Source of the DNA: Euperipatoides rowelli
Lineage: Eukaryota; Onychophora; Udeonychophora; Euonychophora; Peripatopsidae
Length of the DNA: 10,903 bases
Assembly (NCBI GenBank): GCA_003024985.2
Contig: PXIH01S0011848.1
Strand: one strand, 5' to 3'
Shown: one piece after another, positions 1 to 7,619 of the stretch
Layout: each line of letters opens with the position of its first letter
How positions within the stretch are numbered: position 1 is the stretch's first letter
Notes under the pieces: generated by a model
What the model saw: only the letters and a program-made list of their open reading frames with translations
Databases searched by the model: none
Told to the model about the DNA's origin: nothing
Position numbers and translations under genes: made by a program

Positions 1-237
1 AAGACCTTCAAGGGTTACATTGCTCTTTTTGTGTGTTTTTCCACAAGAGCAATACACTTGGAGTTAATCAGTGACCNTACCNNTNCAGCCTTCATTGCCG
101 GACTAAAGCGTTTTGTAGCCCGTCGTGGCAAGCCTTTAGCCATGCACAGTGACTGTGGTACGAACTTCAATGGGGCAGATCGAGAATTGAAGGAATTCCT
201 GAAGCTAGCAAGGAACTCTGAACATAATGATGTTTAA
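1..237 (+). pseudogene. BEL/Pao-type retrotransposon integrase core, fragment
   Basis: Frame 1 is open from the first base of the window to a TAA at 235-237, about 78 codons. The reading resembles the catalytic core of BEL/Pao LTR-retrotransposon integrases, which join element cDNA to host DNA. Visible landmarks are YIALFVCFSTRAIHLEL, a second block FVARRGKP, and the second catalytic aspartate in HSDCGTNFNGA followed by RELKEFLKLA. In this family the residue after that aspartate is usually Asn; here it is Cys. The first catalytic Asp would lie left of the window. The third residue (Glu) should lie further right, but the frame stops and similarity ends near 231, so the copy is truncated or interrupted. 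Ambiguous bases at 77, 82, 83 and 85 blur three codons. The family call rests on recognition of the motifs, not a search. Confidence 0.85.
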
Positions 238-1604
238 ACTCTCTAAAATAATTTATTTTCACATTAAAAATGTTCACCAAACTACTGCCTACAGGTTACT
301 GTGTTATTTTCTACCTTGTTGTTTGTATAGACAACTTGGGAGGTCTGGTGATGAACTTAGATTTTGGGGCTGATATTATTTTTGGGCTACAACATTTTTT
401 ATACAGGTTGTTAACTTGTTTGGCCACAACTGTAAAATTTAACCTCTTCATTTTTAAGGAATATGGTGAACTTGCACCAAGAAATAAAAATAAAATAATC
501 TCAAGGCTCATTTTCAGTTTTATTTGAAAAGTTTGACTTTTTTTTTTAAACAAAAAAGTATGACACTTTTTTAAATAAATGACATGTAAAAACATAAATT
601 TTCAGTCATCTAGCATTACAAGCAATATTTCAAAATTTTACTCAAAATATTTTTTTTGTCCAGAATAAAAAAGAAAATGTAGGCTATAAGCAACCTTAGC
701 AAATTCCGGATTTAGTAAAAAAAAAAAACCTACCAAATGGGTGATTGCGGTTCTTGAAAAATCCTTCAAATTCAGAACCCTGTTTGTAAGCAATAGGTTA
801 TAAAAAAAAAACAGTAAAATATTAACTGTAAACATTAAATACAAAAGGTAGCTACATCGACATGTAGGCTACCTATTTGTATTAAATGTTTCCAAGCTCA
901 TTGACTTAGACTAGTAGTTTCTGCCAGATGGTCACCTACTATAGAATACTTTTTGTTTACCAGTAGTTATTAAAGTTGCAAGTTTTTTTTTTTAAATGAA
1001 AACGACTATCAATGATCAAATTTCTGTTAACAGTAGGCCTACGGTACTTAAAAATTGTCAACTAATTAATAAGATTTTTTTTAAATATAAAACATAACCT
1101 ATAACTTAAAAATCAACATGAAATGGACAGATCAAACAAAAGTTTTTTAAATAACCTAGGACAGGCAGCTCAACCACTAGTTAGAGCAGCAAACACAAAA
1201 AACAAGAGACAGAGGCTAGGTGTCTGCATTTGATCTTCAGATCTGTATGTATTGCTATGTCAAAATTTAAATTTCCCAACTCACAATTTGTTTTAAATTT
1301 ACCAAAGAAATCAATTTTGTCTTCTTCTTTCAACTCTTTTTCCCAAATGCCAACACAATTTACACAAATACAAATTTTCAAGCTTTTGGAATCTCACTCA
1401 GTAGCACATTTGTTACTTTTACTATTTAAACCTCTTTTTGTTTTTTTAAAAAAAAATACATAGGCCTAAAATAAGAATTAAAATCCAACAAAACTAATTG
1501 TAGACACAAATCTATTAAAATAAAATCCTCTTCTACCTTAACATGATCACTCTTTAAAATATAAATAGATCAATAAACAGAAGTTGTTCAATACCTAGTA
1601 ATAC
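238..1604. other. AT-rich non-coding stretch, no gene seen
   Basis: I see no credible gene in this stretch. It is AT-rich with many A and T runs (for example around 540-550, 717-728 and 1441-1456). Short open frames on both strands have low-complexity, Phe/Leu/Lys-rich translations and no family resemblance. It contains one short hairpin (846-874) and two TAGGCCTA octamers (1034-1041, 1461-1468). If the minus-strand exon at 1605-1703 is real, this is the start of its next intron. Confidence 0.6.
846..874. repeat. Short imperfect hairpin
   Basis: The arm aggtagctacat (846-857) and the arm atgtaggctacct (862-874) are reverse complements apart from one extra base, around a 4-base loop. It sits in non-coding DNA and shares the TAGGC/GCCTA core that recurs throughout the window. 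No function is implied. Confidence 0.6.
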
Positions 1605-1703
1605 CTGTAATTTTGGAATACGTTCTCGTGGTAAAAGTGATGATCTTTGTAGAAGTTTATGAAAAGCATGATATTCCCTTCGAAAGATGCGATTGTCGAA
1701 AAT
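1605..1703 (-). CDS. Probable internal exon of an unidentified host gene
   Basis: On the minus strand a 99-bp block reads through as 33 codons without a stop and has good splice signals at both edges. Upstream is a run of nine T, then atttatctag as acceptor; downstream the codon CAG is followed by gtatta as donor. Both edges are in phase 0. The translation begins IFDNRIFRREYH and ends LLPRERIPKLQ, a balanced charged sequence unlike the Phe/Lys-rich translations of neighbouring noise. The block has five CpGs in an otherwise CpG-poor region. I do not recognise the protein family. A companion exon with a matching phase-0 donor lies upstream on the same strand at 4651-4749, so the two could be consecutive exons of one gene with an intron of about 2.9 kb. 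That linkage is inference. Confidence 0.65.
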
Positions 1704-2281
1704 CTAGATAAATTTAAAAAAAAATTCATTAAAAATTAAAAACAGTGTCCAAAATTAATTAATGTTATAAATCAGGATAAAAAAAATTAAAAGGATTTTA
1801 AACCCCCAAAAAATAAAATCCAAAAACAACGCAAATAAAATTAACTGTCAAAAATCTAACAAGGAAAAAAATTAAAAAATTTAAGCAAGATAACAACATG
1901 AAGACAGCAATACACAGTATAAAGCTATCTTACAATTTATTTGTTACTAGAATAACTTAGGCCTACTTCTAAATAGGCTATTTTTTAAAAAATAAATAAA
2001 ATCTTTAATCTTTGTTTTGGAAGGGGGTCCTTGTTTTAAACACCCTCAAAATCAGGGATGGGAAGTAAGCAGATCTGTGAATATTTTTTTATTTTACAGA
2101 CAAATATAAAATAAGAAAGTAACCTACAAATCTGTTACACAGGAGACACATAGGCTATACAGTAGCTTTTGGAACTTTTTAATTACACATAATTAAAAGA
2201 AAAACTTATAATAAATATTACAAATCAAACAGATATGTTTAGTTTAAATAATATAGCCTTCTAGATTATATGGCACATACT
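1704..2281. other. AT-rich non-coding stretch, probably intronic
   Basis: No gene is visible. The sequence is A/T-rich with long A runs and one TAGGCCTA octamer (1958-1965), followed a few bases later by the related TAGGCTA. On the minus strand the part next to 1703 supplies the T-rich tract and acceptor of the probable exon. The remainder would be intron if the two minus-strand exons belong together. Confidence 0.5.
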
Positions 2282-2796
2282 TTACATAGCAGTGGCGTAG
2301 CTAGAGATTAAAGGGCCCCCGGACCTTAAGTCATAAGGGCCCCTTTGCGGGGGTGGGGGTCAGGGACAAAGCCCAATGAAAAAAATGTTTCAAGAGATGA
2401 ATTTGGTGCATTTTTATTTCAAAATCTACACATAATTTATTAAATGTTAATAGCTTATTGTATTTGATTTTTTACTATTATTCTTATGGTATTGTAAATT
2501 TTGGGAGATNAATTTCAGGATATGGCTTTAGTCATTAGTTTTTGGTAGGCTACATTTTCTCAAATTTTTATTTCATACACNAGTNGAAATTTAAACAATT
2601 GAGAAAAAAACTTCCCCAAATTATTAATGAGTTTGCTGAAACAAAAGTTAGGAAAAAGCTGTTAGTAAAAAATTGAATAGCCTAAAATCCAACATTAATC
2701 ANAATGATTCTGATTAATTCATGGGGGCCCCCCATTGAGTTGGGCCACCGGACTTTGTCCGGGTTTTCCGGGCAGTAACTACGCCATGCTACATAG
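2282..2796. mobile_element. hAT-type non-autonomous element (MITE) with target-site duplication
   Basis: The left end begins cagtggcgtagctag at 2290. The right end, ctacgccatg ending at 2788, is its inverted copy with one base missing and further matches inward. The flanks are ttacatag (2282-2289) and ctacatag (2789-2796), an 8-bp target-site duplication with one mismatch. An 8-bp duplication and a CAGTGGCGTAG start are typical of hAT-superfamily elements. Both ends carry G/C-rich blocks (aagggcccccgg near 2311 and gggggcccccc near 2723) that stand out from the AT-rich interior. The ~500-bp body has no transposase reading frame, so it would have moved in trans. Ambiguous bases lie in the interior at about 2510, 2581, 2585 and 2702. 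The superfamily call is inferred from the ends and duplication length. Confidence 0.85.
2748..2762. repeat. Subterminal hairpin inside the hAT MITE
   Basis: The arms ccggac (2748-2753) and gtccgg (2757-2762) are perfect reverse complements around a 3-base loop, close to the right end of the element. Subterminal palindromes of this kind are common in hAT MITEs, where transposase-binding sites cluster. Confidence 0.55.
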
Positions 2797-3227
2797 TATA
2801 AGACTATTTGATAATGATTTTTCTATTGCATAGCCATATAATAAATAAAATGTTTGATATGATGAAAGGGGCAGGGGCAATACAAAATATGGGTAGTACC
2901 AAGCAACATATAAACTACTTGGACAGTAACTTGGTATCAATTTAAAATCTGGCTAAACGAATTACACATACAACAATAAGGCAACTTTAATTAAATAACA
3001 GCTGTGTTTAAAAGAAGTTGCAAGAGGAATTATATTTGAATAAGTATTTTTGTATGATATTGTATGATATTCGGCATTACACTTAATTGGAGTACGCTGA
3101 TATCACACAATACAAATAGTCAAATAAAAATATAATTAAGTTAATGAAAATATAGAAGTAAACAAAAAGTTTTCAGAAGGGGGCTGAATACAATTGAAGG
3201 ACAATAGTAGATAATAAACAGGGATCA
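2797..3227. other. AT-rich non-coding stretch, no gene seen
   Basis: No coding signal on either strand. A small direct duplication of tgtatgatat occurs near 3051-3070. Otherwise it is unremarkable AT-rich DNA between the hAT MITE and the next repeat complex. Confidence 0.5.
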
Positions 3228-3494
3228 AGGACAATCCGGGTCATTTCAAGATGGCGTCCAGAAGTGACATAATTTTTGAGTTTGAAAATCCAAGAAGGCT
3301 GCCATTCTGTGCTCATATATTGGCATATGACATCACATTATGATGAATTATGGGTAGGATTATTGTGCATGATGGGATAGAGTATCAAATAATCACTTGA
3401 TTAATCAATACTTCTGATACATGATGGGATAGATGATGCATGAAGGGATAGATTGATACAAGATGGGATATCGATTAATCGATAATATTGAGTC

Positions 3495-3613
3495 TCGATA
3501 ATCGATACCTGCCGATAATCGATATCTATCGATAATCAATATCTATTGATAATCTATATTTATCGATAATCAATATCTATCGATAATTGATATCTATTGA
3601 TAATCAATATCCT
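3495..3613. repeat. 17-bp tandem repeat, seven copies
   Basis: Seven head-to-tail units of exactly 17 bp start at 3495, 3512, 3529, 3546, 3563, 3580 and 3597. The consensus is close to tcgataatcaatatcta, with substitutions but no length change. Each unit is itself near-palindromic (tcgata, atcgat), so the array could also fold. A preceding tcgattaatcgataat (about 3471-3486) looks like a diverged unit. Confidence 0.9.
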
Positions 3614-3799
3614 ATATGCTAAAGGTATAGAGTGTTTTATGCTTCTATATGGGCCTATGACATCACATGATGATGTATAATAGGACATAATATGCCACAC
3701 CCACTTCGAATTTTTGAAGCCCATCCTGGTCTTTTTACCAAGATGGCCAACTTCCTGTTTCTATTTTTCATGGATATTGAAGCTCTATTATCTGGAATA

Positions 3800-3887
3800 T
3801 TATGATGCATGATGGGATATTGATTAATCGATAATTATGATGCATGATGGGATACCGATTAATCAATAATTATGATGCATGATGGGA
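3800..3887. repeat. 35-bp tandem repeat, about 2.5 copies
   Basis: Units start at 3800, 3835 and 3870; the third is partial. Each starts ttatgatgcatgatggga and continues into a gattaatcgataa-like segment shared with the nearby 17-bp array. The two full units differ at only a few positions, which suggests recent expansion. Confidence 0.85.
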
Positions 3888-3960
3888 GTGACATCATAAA
3901 ATCCAAGATGGCTGACCGGAAGTGATGTCATAGGATGTGCAGAAACATGCATGAAAAACT

Positions 3961-4650
3961 CAAGCATTTTTTCAAAACAATTATAAAATGTAATTAGAGG
4001 GGTGGGTGTTCAGGTTACATGACTACCACATCATACACTACATCCAGTACTTCTATACACCTTCAGTAAAAATTTCATGTCGCTAGCACCTACCATTTTG
4101 GTTTTAAACATATAAAACTAAAATAGCTCATTTTTGAGAGCCCTGGGGAGGTGGCACTCGTCTTCAAACCAACTCGATAATTAGAATCCTTGCAATTCGT
4201 AGATAAATTTTTTAAAAAAATTGAAAATCAGAGCATGTTAAATTCTACAGTTACATTTTGTCCTTTGTTCGAATATGAATTATTAAAATATGAAATATTC
4301 TATTGTTCTCGATAACTCCTACACATCGTTAAAAAAAAACCACTAGCGAAAAAATAAAAATAAAATATCTCAAGATTGATAGAAGCTACAGATATGAGAT
4401 TTAGGCCTATATCATTCTTTTTATTTTTTTCTTCCTCTATCTAAGTAAAGATATATTTTACTCCATATCATCTACTATCAATTTTTTTTAAAAAAAAAAC
4501 TTTGCAATCAGATCTGAGAAGATCTTCACTAAAAAGACCCGGATGTGTTAGTAACAAGCTTGTATTTTAATGAGGAATAGCATTAATCAAGGCATGATTA
4601 ACTACAGTAGAAAAAAATCTCTTAAGAATCAAAGTTCATATAACCTTAAC
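3961..4650. other. Non-coding stretch, no gene seen
   Basis: No convincing coding region. The left part (about 3990-4160) is less AT-rich and may be the tail of the neighbouring repeat family. The rest is AT-rich with long A/T runs and one TAGGCCTA (4402-4409). On the minus strand a branch-point-like ttactaac (4547-4554) precedes an acceptor-like tag ending at 4529, but no exon follows it. The segment would be intronic if the minus-strand exons on either side are linked. Confidence 0.5.
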
Positions 4651-4749
4651 CTTGAAGTGTAATGGTTCTACACCGATATAAGATCCCCTATCTCCAAGCA
4701 CATCATCACCAGGGGACTTAATAGAAGCCTCCCAATACACGATCGTCAT
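4651..4749 (-). CDS. Probable early exon of an unidentified host gene
   Basis: On the minus strand an ATG at 4749-4747 opens 33 codons ending in CACTTCAAG. A good donor, gttaag, follows at 4650-4645. Without splicing the frame reaches a TGA at 4638-4636. The predicted sequence starts MTIVYWEAS, continues SPGDDVLGDRGSYIG and ends EPLHFK; it is well mixed and looks like real protein. The exon is about 44% G+C against a surrounding level near 30%. The ATG may be the true start, or an internal Met if the cag just upstream (4754-4752) is an acceptor; the frame upstream stays open for a few codons. The donor is phase 0 and fits the phase-0 acceptor of the exon at 1605-1703. I do not recognise the family. 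Confidence 0.6.
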
Positions 4750-5071
4750 AACTGCGTACCTTACACTATTTTAACACTAAAGAATTTTAATATTGATAAA
4801 TTTACTTTTAAAAAATAAACTCTAACTCCTCACTCTACAATAAAATCTACCGTACATACTTTTATAGAATCAAAAATATATAGGCTACAGGGAACAAATT
4901 TTTTTTAACTAATTAGAAGCTAATTGATTGAGTTTTAATAAATGTGAAATAAAAAAAAAGAAATATACAATATATATTTATTTATTCTTGATAATCCCCT
5001 TATATAAAATAAATTTTAATACTGTAGTCTAGTACAAAATGATGTCATTCTATTCTTCTCTTATCTCAAGA
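4750..5071. other. AT-rich non-coding stretch
   Basis: No gene is visible. If the minus-strand ATG exon is first, this stretch would hold its 5' leader and promoter, but I see no clear promoter motif. The sequence is A/T-rich with T and A runs. Confidence 0.4.
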
Positions 5072-5331
5072 TTAAAATGTATTTCCGTATCCTTCAATCA
5101 CAGGATAAGGACGGAAAGCAGTGTAAGCATATATACATGTACTTTTTGAGGGATCTACAAACTCATTATCTTTGGAGGGGTCTACAAAATTTTAGAGGGT
5201 ATAAAAACCTTGAATTTGCCACTTTAAATCATTAGTTCCTGGATTTTCACAGAGATAACATCATACATTATTTCATTGAGTTTTTCCAGATTGCAGAAAG
5301 CCAGTTTTACCAGTTCAAGGAAGATTTTTGA
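5072..5331 (-). pseudogene. Decayed leftward coding stretch with tandem hexapeptide repeats
   Basis: On the minus strand the last 39 codons (5191 down to 5075) are open and end in TAA at 5074-5072. They contain FVDPSK twice in a 27-bp tandem repeat. Within the six repeated codons the only two base differences are synonymous (GAC/GAT and TCC/TCA), which suggests past selection on protein. The C-terminus reads YTAFRPYPVIEGYGNTF. A third, more decayed copy (FIPSK) lies at about 5195-5209 in another frame. That other frame is open further upstream to about 5331, reading for example KLAFCNLEKLNEIMYDVIS, apart from one stop (5226-5224). It is read divergently from the polymerase pseudogene, so it could be a second gene of the same element. 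Alternatively 5181-5072 could be a terminal host exon, since tttgtag precedes it. I do not recognise the family. Confidence 0.45.
5200..5207 (+). promoter_or_regulatory. Possible TATA box upstream of the polymerase pseudogene
   Basis: The sequence tataaaaa on the plus strand lies about 350 bp before the first candidate polymerase ATG (5549). It overlaps a decayed copy of the minus-strand hexapeptide repeat, so it may be chance in AT-rich DNA. Confidence 0.2.
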
Positions 5332-5417
5332 AGTCCAGCTTTAGTAATCCATTTGCAGCCACTCAATCAGATTTCATCAGGAATCAAGCTAGTTTACCAG
5401 TCCAGCTTTAGTGCACC
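5332..5417. repeat. Direct repeat in the polymerase upstream region
   Basis: The phrase agtccagctttagt occurs at 5332-5345 and again at 5399-5412, a spacing of 67 bp, each followed by a related short tail. It lies between the leftward decayed ORF and the polymerase N-terminus, so it probably belongs to the element's leader or intergenic region. Confidence 0.6.
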
Positions 5418-5548
5418 ATCTCAAACAGCTAATTAAGAAGATCTCCTTTAGTAAGTGGAAAAAGGATGGAGCAAATCAATGCTGGAAATCAACTGAATAA
5501 GGTAAAATTTATTAATTTTATACTATAGTATCTAATAATTTACCCCAA

Positions 5549-6170
5549 ATGAATTCATATAAAATATTGTCTCCATCACCTGGTTTTGAAGATCTTGTTG
5601 AAATGTTTTAAAGCCTAGAGTTACACAGGTTAATGAGTCCTATTTTAAAACCTAGTCTTTTTCCATTATCTATTTCAAAGGGTAATATACCATCACAGGT
5701 TAATGTTTTAAATCCTAGGATACCATCCTATATTTTAATACCTACTATTAAACCAATATTAAAACCTAGTGTTAGGCCTATTTTTATAATTTTTATTTCA
5801 CCATTAATTCAAAGGTTAATGTACCACCACCTATTTCAAAGGGGGATGTACATGTACCATCAACTATTTTATTATCTAATGTATCACCACAGGTTAAGAA
5901 TGTTAATGTTTTATAGTCTAGTGTTAGGCCTACTATGAAACCAAGTCTTTTTCCATTATCTACTGAAAAGATTAATGTACAACCACCACTAGAGGATAAT
6001 TTTTCAAAGCTTAGTGTTACACATGCTATTAAGAACACTATTATAAATCCACCTCCTATTTTTAAACATAAGGGCAGGGATACACAATTTGATTCACCCA
6101 TTGTGAAAAAAACATTGGTTGATTATGCCCTAACTCTTGAATCGGAGATATCGCAGATGGAAGAAGATTA
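5549..6170 (+). other. Proline-rich, internally repeated N-terminal tract of the polymerase pseudogene
   Basis: The tract starts with an ATG at 5549 (frame 2, stop at 5609) and continues in frame 2 from 5633 and in frame 1 from about 5815. It is rich in Pro, Ser, Lys, Val and Ile and has recurring phrases. KPSLFPLS appears at about 5648-5671 and again at 5938-5961; the 33-bp blocks around them match at about 29 positions, 290 bp apart. ISKG, VNV and SVRP also recur. It is probably a disordered linker or spacer upstream of the catalytic region. It could also be a separate small gene fused or adjacent to the polymerase. Confidence 0.55.
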
Positions 6171-6298
6171 ATTACCTCTTCCACCATCTCTGGTATCTCC
6201 TCCTAGTCAGCAGGGGGTACTCAACCGAGCTTTTTCACCACAACCTGGTCCTTCTCATCCTTATTCCCCGGATCATAGTAGTGTACCTTCTCCCTAAC

Positions 6299-6512
6299 AT
6301 AATATTTATGATGATAGTGATAGTGAAGATGATGATGGATTAGATGATCAAGATGAGATTAAAAATATACCTCAAAATAATTATGATGTTGAATCCGAAC
6401 CCTTTCAAGTAGAGACAGTATTCCAGTGCTGCAAACAAACTTGGAGGTTCCCTCCCTCTAATGGTATTAAAGATTTTAAAATATTTTTACAAAAACTAAA
6501 TGTCGCCTTAAG
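6299..6512 (+). other. Acidic region and start of the conserved N-terminal part
   Basis: Frame 1 is open after the stop at 6295-6297. It gives an Asp/Glu/Ser-rich stretch (DDSDSEDDDGLDDQDE, about 6311-6358), then a more ordered block with WRFPPSNGIKDFKIFLQKL. The frame fails near 6512 and the reading resumes in frame 3. Acidic low-complexity sequence ahead of the catalytic part is common in these large polymerases. Confidence 0.6.
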
Positions 6513-6990
6513 AGCAGAATAATCCAAACTTTAAATGATCATGATGCTATTAAGGTGAACTTAAGATTACATTGATAATTTAAAAGAGGTGAGGATACTC
6601 ATACAATCATGTTTAAAACCAAAAATATTTAATCACTAAGGGTATATCATTACATAAGATATTAGTCTTGTTTGCATCTCTCCTGAAAGAGATTGATGAT
6701 CTCACTCACAATGGTTCAGGATGGGTGTTATTATCGATCTTATTTCTCGAGTTATGTCTGAACATGCATGATATTTTAAAAGGTTCATCCTATATTGATC
6801 TGCCACAGTATATTAAAAAAATGGCTTGCATTAATGTAGTTAATCCAGAGGATGAGAAATGTTTTGCATGGAGTGTCTTAGCAGGACTTAATCATCATCC
6901 AAATTATTTAACCCATTATAAAAATTATTTTGGAGACATAAAAAGTTTAAACACATTCCTTTTCGGTAGCATTAACGGATATTCCTAAAT
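6513..6990 (+). other. Conserved N-terminal block of the polymerase pseudogene
   Basis: Frame 3 gives IIQTLNDHDAIKVNLRLH, then two adjacent stops (6573-6578) and a third at 6630. Frame 2 picks up near 6668 with DLTHNGSGWVLL, GSSYIDLPQYI, ACINVVN and CFAWSVLAGL. These phrases are characteristic of the N-terminal part of PolB in Polinton-like and adintovirus-like elements of animals. The frame changes again to frame 3 at about 6965-6985. Confidence 0.8.
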
Positions 6991-7181
6991 TTGAAAAACA
7001 AAATATGATTTCCATTAATGTTATCGGTGTGAAAGATAAAAAATTATTTCCACGGTATATGAATCCAGAAATCGTTTATCCTACGTCGGTGGATGTACTA
7101 TTCATAAGAAATGATACAGCATCTTATTTAAGCAGGCGTTTGAGATCCCAAGTCACTAAATTTAATCAGCATACATTTTTT

Positions 7182-7244
7182 TGTCGTAATTGTTTGGGGC
7201 ACTATGGGCATCAGGATTTATTAGATAAACACCAACTATATTGT
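7182..7244 (+). other. Cys/His cluster in the polymerase pseudogene
   Basis: The cluster reads C-R-N-C, then GHYGHQDLLDKH, then QLYC; the cysteine codons are at 7182, 7191 and 7242. The C-x2-C...H-x3-C arrangement looks like a zinc-binding knuckle ahead of the exonuclease domain, as in related virus-type polymerases. It is intact in frame 3. Confidence 0.65.
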
Positions 7245-7340
7245 TTAAAAACTAAAACTGCGAGCATAGTGCTTCCAAACGATGACCATCATATTTTTAA
7301 ATTTCAAGAGTATGAATGTTGTCATAAGGTTCCCTTTGTT

Positions 7341-7361
7341 ATTTATGCGAATTTTGAATGC
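7341..7361 (+). other. Exonuclease motif I, aspartate replaced
   Basis: The 3'-5' exonuclease motif I of family-B polymerases has the form D-x-E. Here the frame reads IYANFEC, so the metal-binding Asp is Asn (aat at 7350-7352) while the Glu at 7356-7358 is kept. One base change explains it. It would impair proofreading even without the stops. Confidence 0.75.
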
Positions 7362-7619
7362 CTGCTTGAGAAATCCAGACCCCAATATTCTCCATAAACA
7401 TATCCCTACATCTTATGCTCATTAAATATGTATAGAGATAAAGATGAATTTGAAAATGATAGATTTAAAGAAAAATTAGTTCAGTACAGGGGTGAAAATG
7501 CACATGATCATTTTATTGATAATCTATAAAGATGCAAAGCATACACTGAGTATATGAAAAAAATCATATGTATGAAAATAACTGATGAACAACAGGCAAA
7601 GTTTTCTGATGCAACTCAA

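Larger units (their letters stand above)
3228..3960. repeat. Composite repeat region with tandem arrays
   Basis: This stretch is built from reused modules. Copies of aagatggc with a nearby gaagtga/ggaagtga lie near 3249-3270 and 3905-3926, with another aagatggc near 3740. The module around 3311-3354 recurs at 3641-3684, sharing tatgacatcacat and tgatg. The phrase tgatgggata occurs repeatedly from 3370 to 3880. Two tandem arrays lie inside it (separate entries). Near the right end tgacatca (3889-3896) and tgatgtca (3923-3930) form an inverted pair around aagatggc. No long open frame runs through it. It is probably an interspersed repeat family with internal expansion, but I cannot name the family. 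Confidence 0.7.

Noticed and set aside
311-595. 94-codon minus-strand open frame and the overlapping 85-codon plus-strand frame (270-527)
   Set aside because: Both are Phe/Leu/Lys-rich translations of AT-rich DNA, with no family resemblance. A possible acceptor (ttttacag) inside would give only a 30-nt exon with a weak donor.
638-844. 68-codon minus-strand open frame
   Set aside because: Low-complexity Phe/Leu-rich translation across A/T runs, no motif and no splice-bounded block.
1181-1463. Overlapping open frames on both strands
   Set aside because: They shadow each other in AT-rich sequence and have no recognisable protein features.
3400-3900. CRISPR-like regular repeats
   Set aside because: The units are contiguous tandem repeats with no unique spacers, in a eukaryotic context.
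4500-4554. Minus-strand branch point ttactaac with an acceptor-like tttttag ending at 4529
   Set aside because: The following block begins TGA in the phase required by the exon at 4651-4749, and no GT donor follows gattgcaaag. It could be a decoy acceptor.
5466-5528. Small plus-strand ORF starting MEQINAGNQLNK with a donor-like aag/gtaaaa at 5501
   Set aside because: It could be a first exon of the polymerase gene, but the nearest acceptor-like tag gives an impossible 28-nt intron and the next (cacag near 5629) has no pyrimidine tract.
5793-6101. 102-codon minus-strand open frame
   Set aside because: It is antisense to the proline-rich polymerase N-terminal tract; its Gly/Val/Leu-rich translation is the mirror of those repeats.
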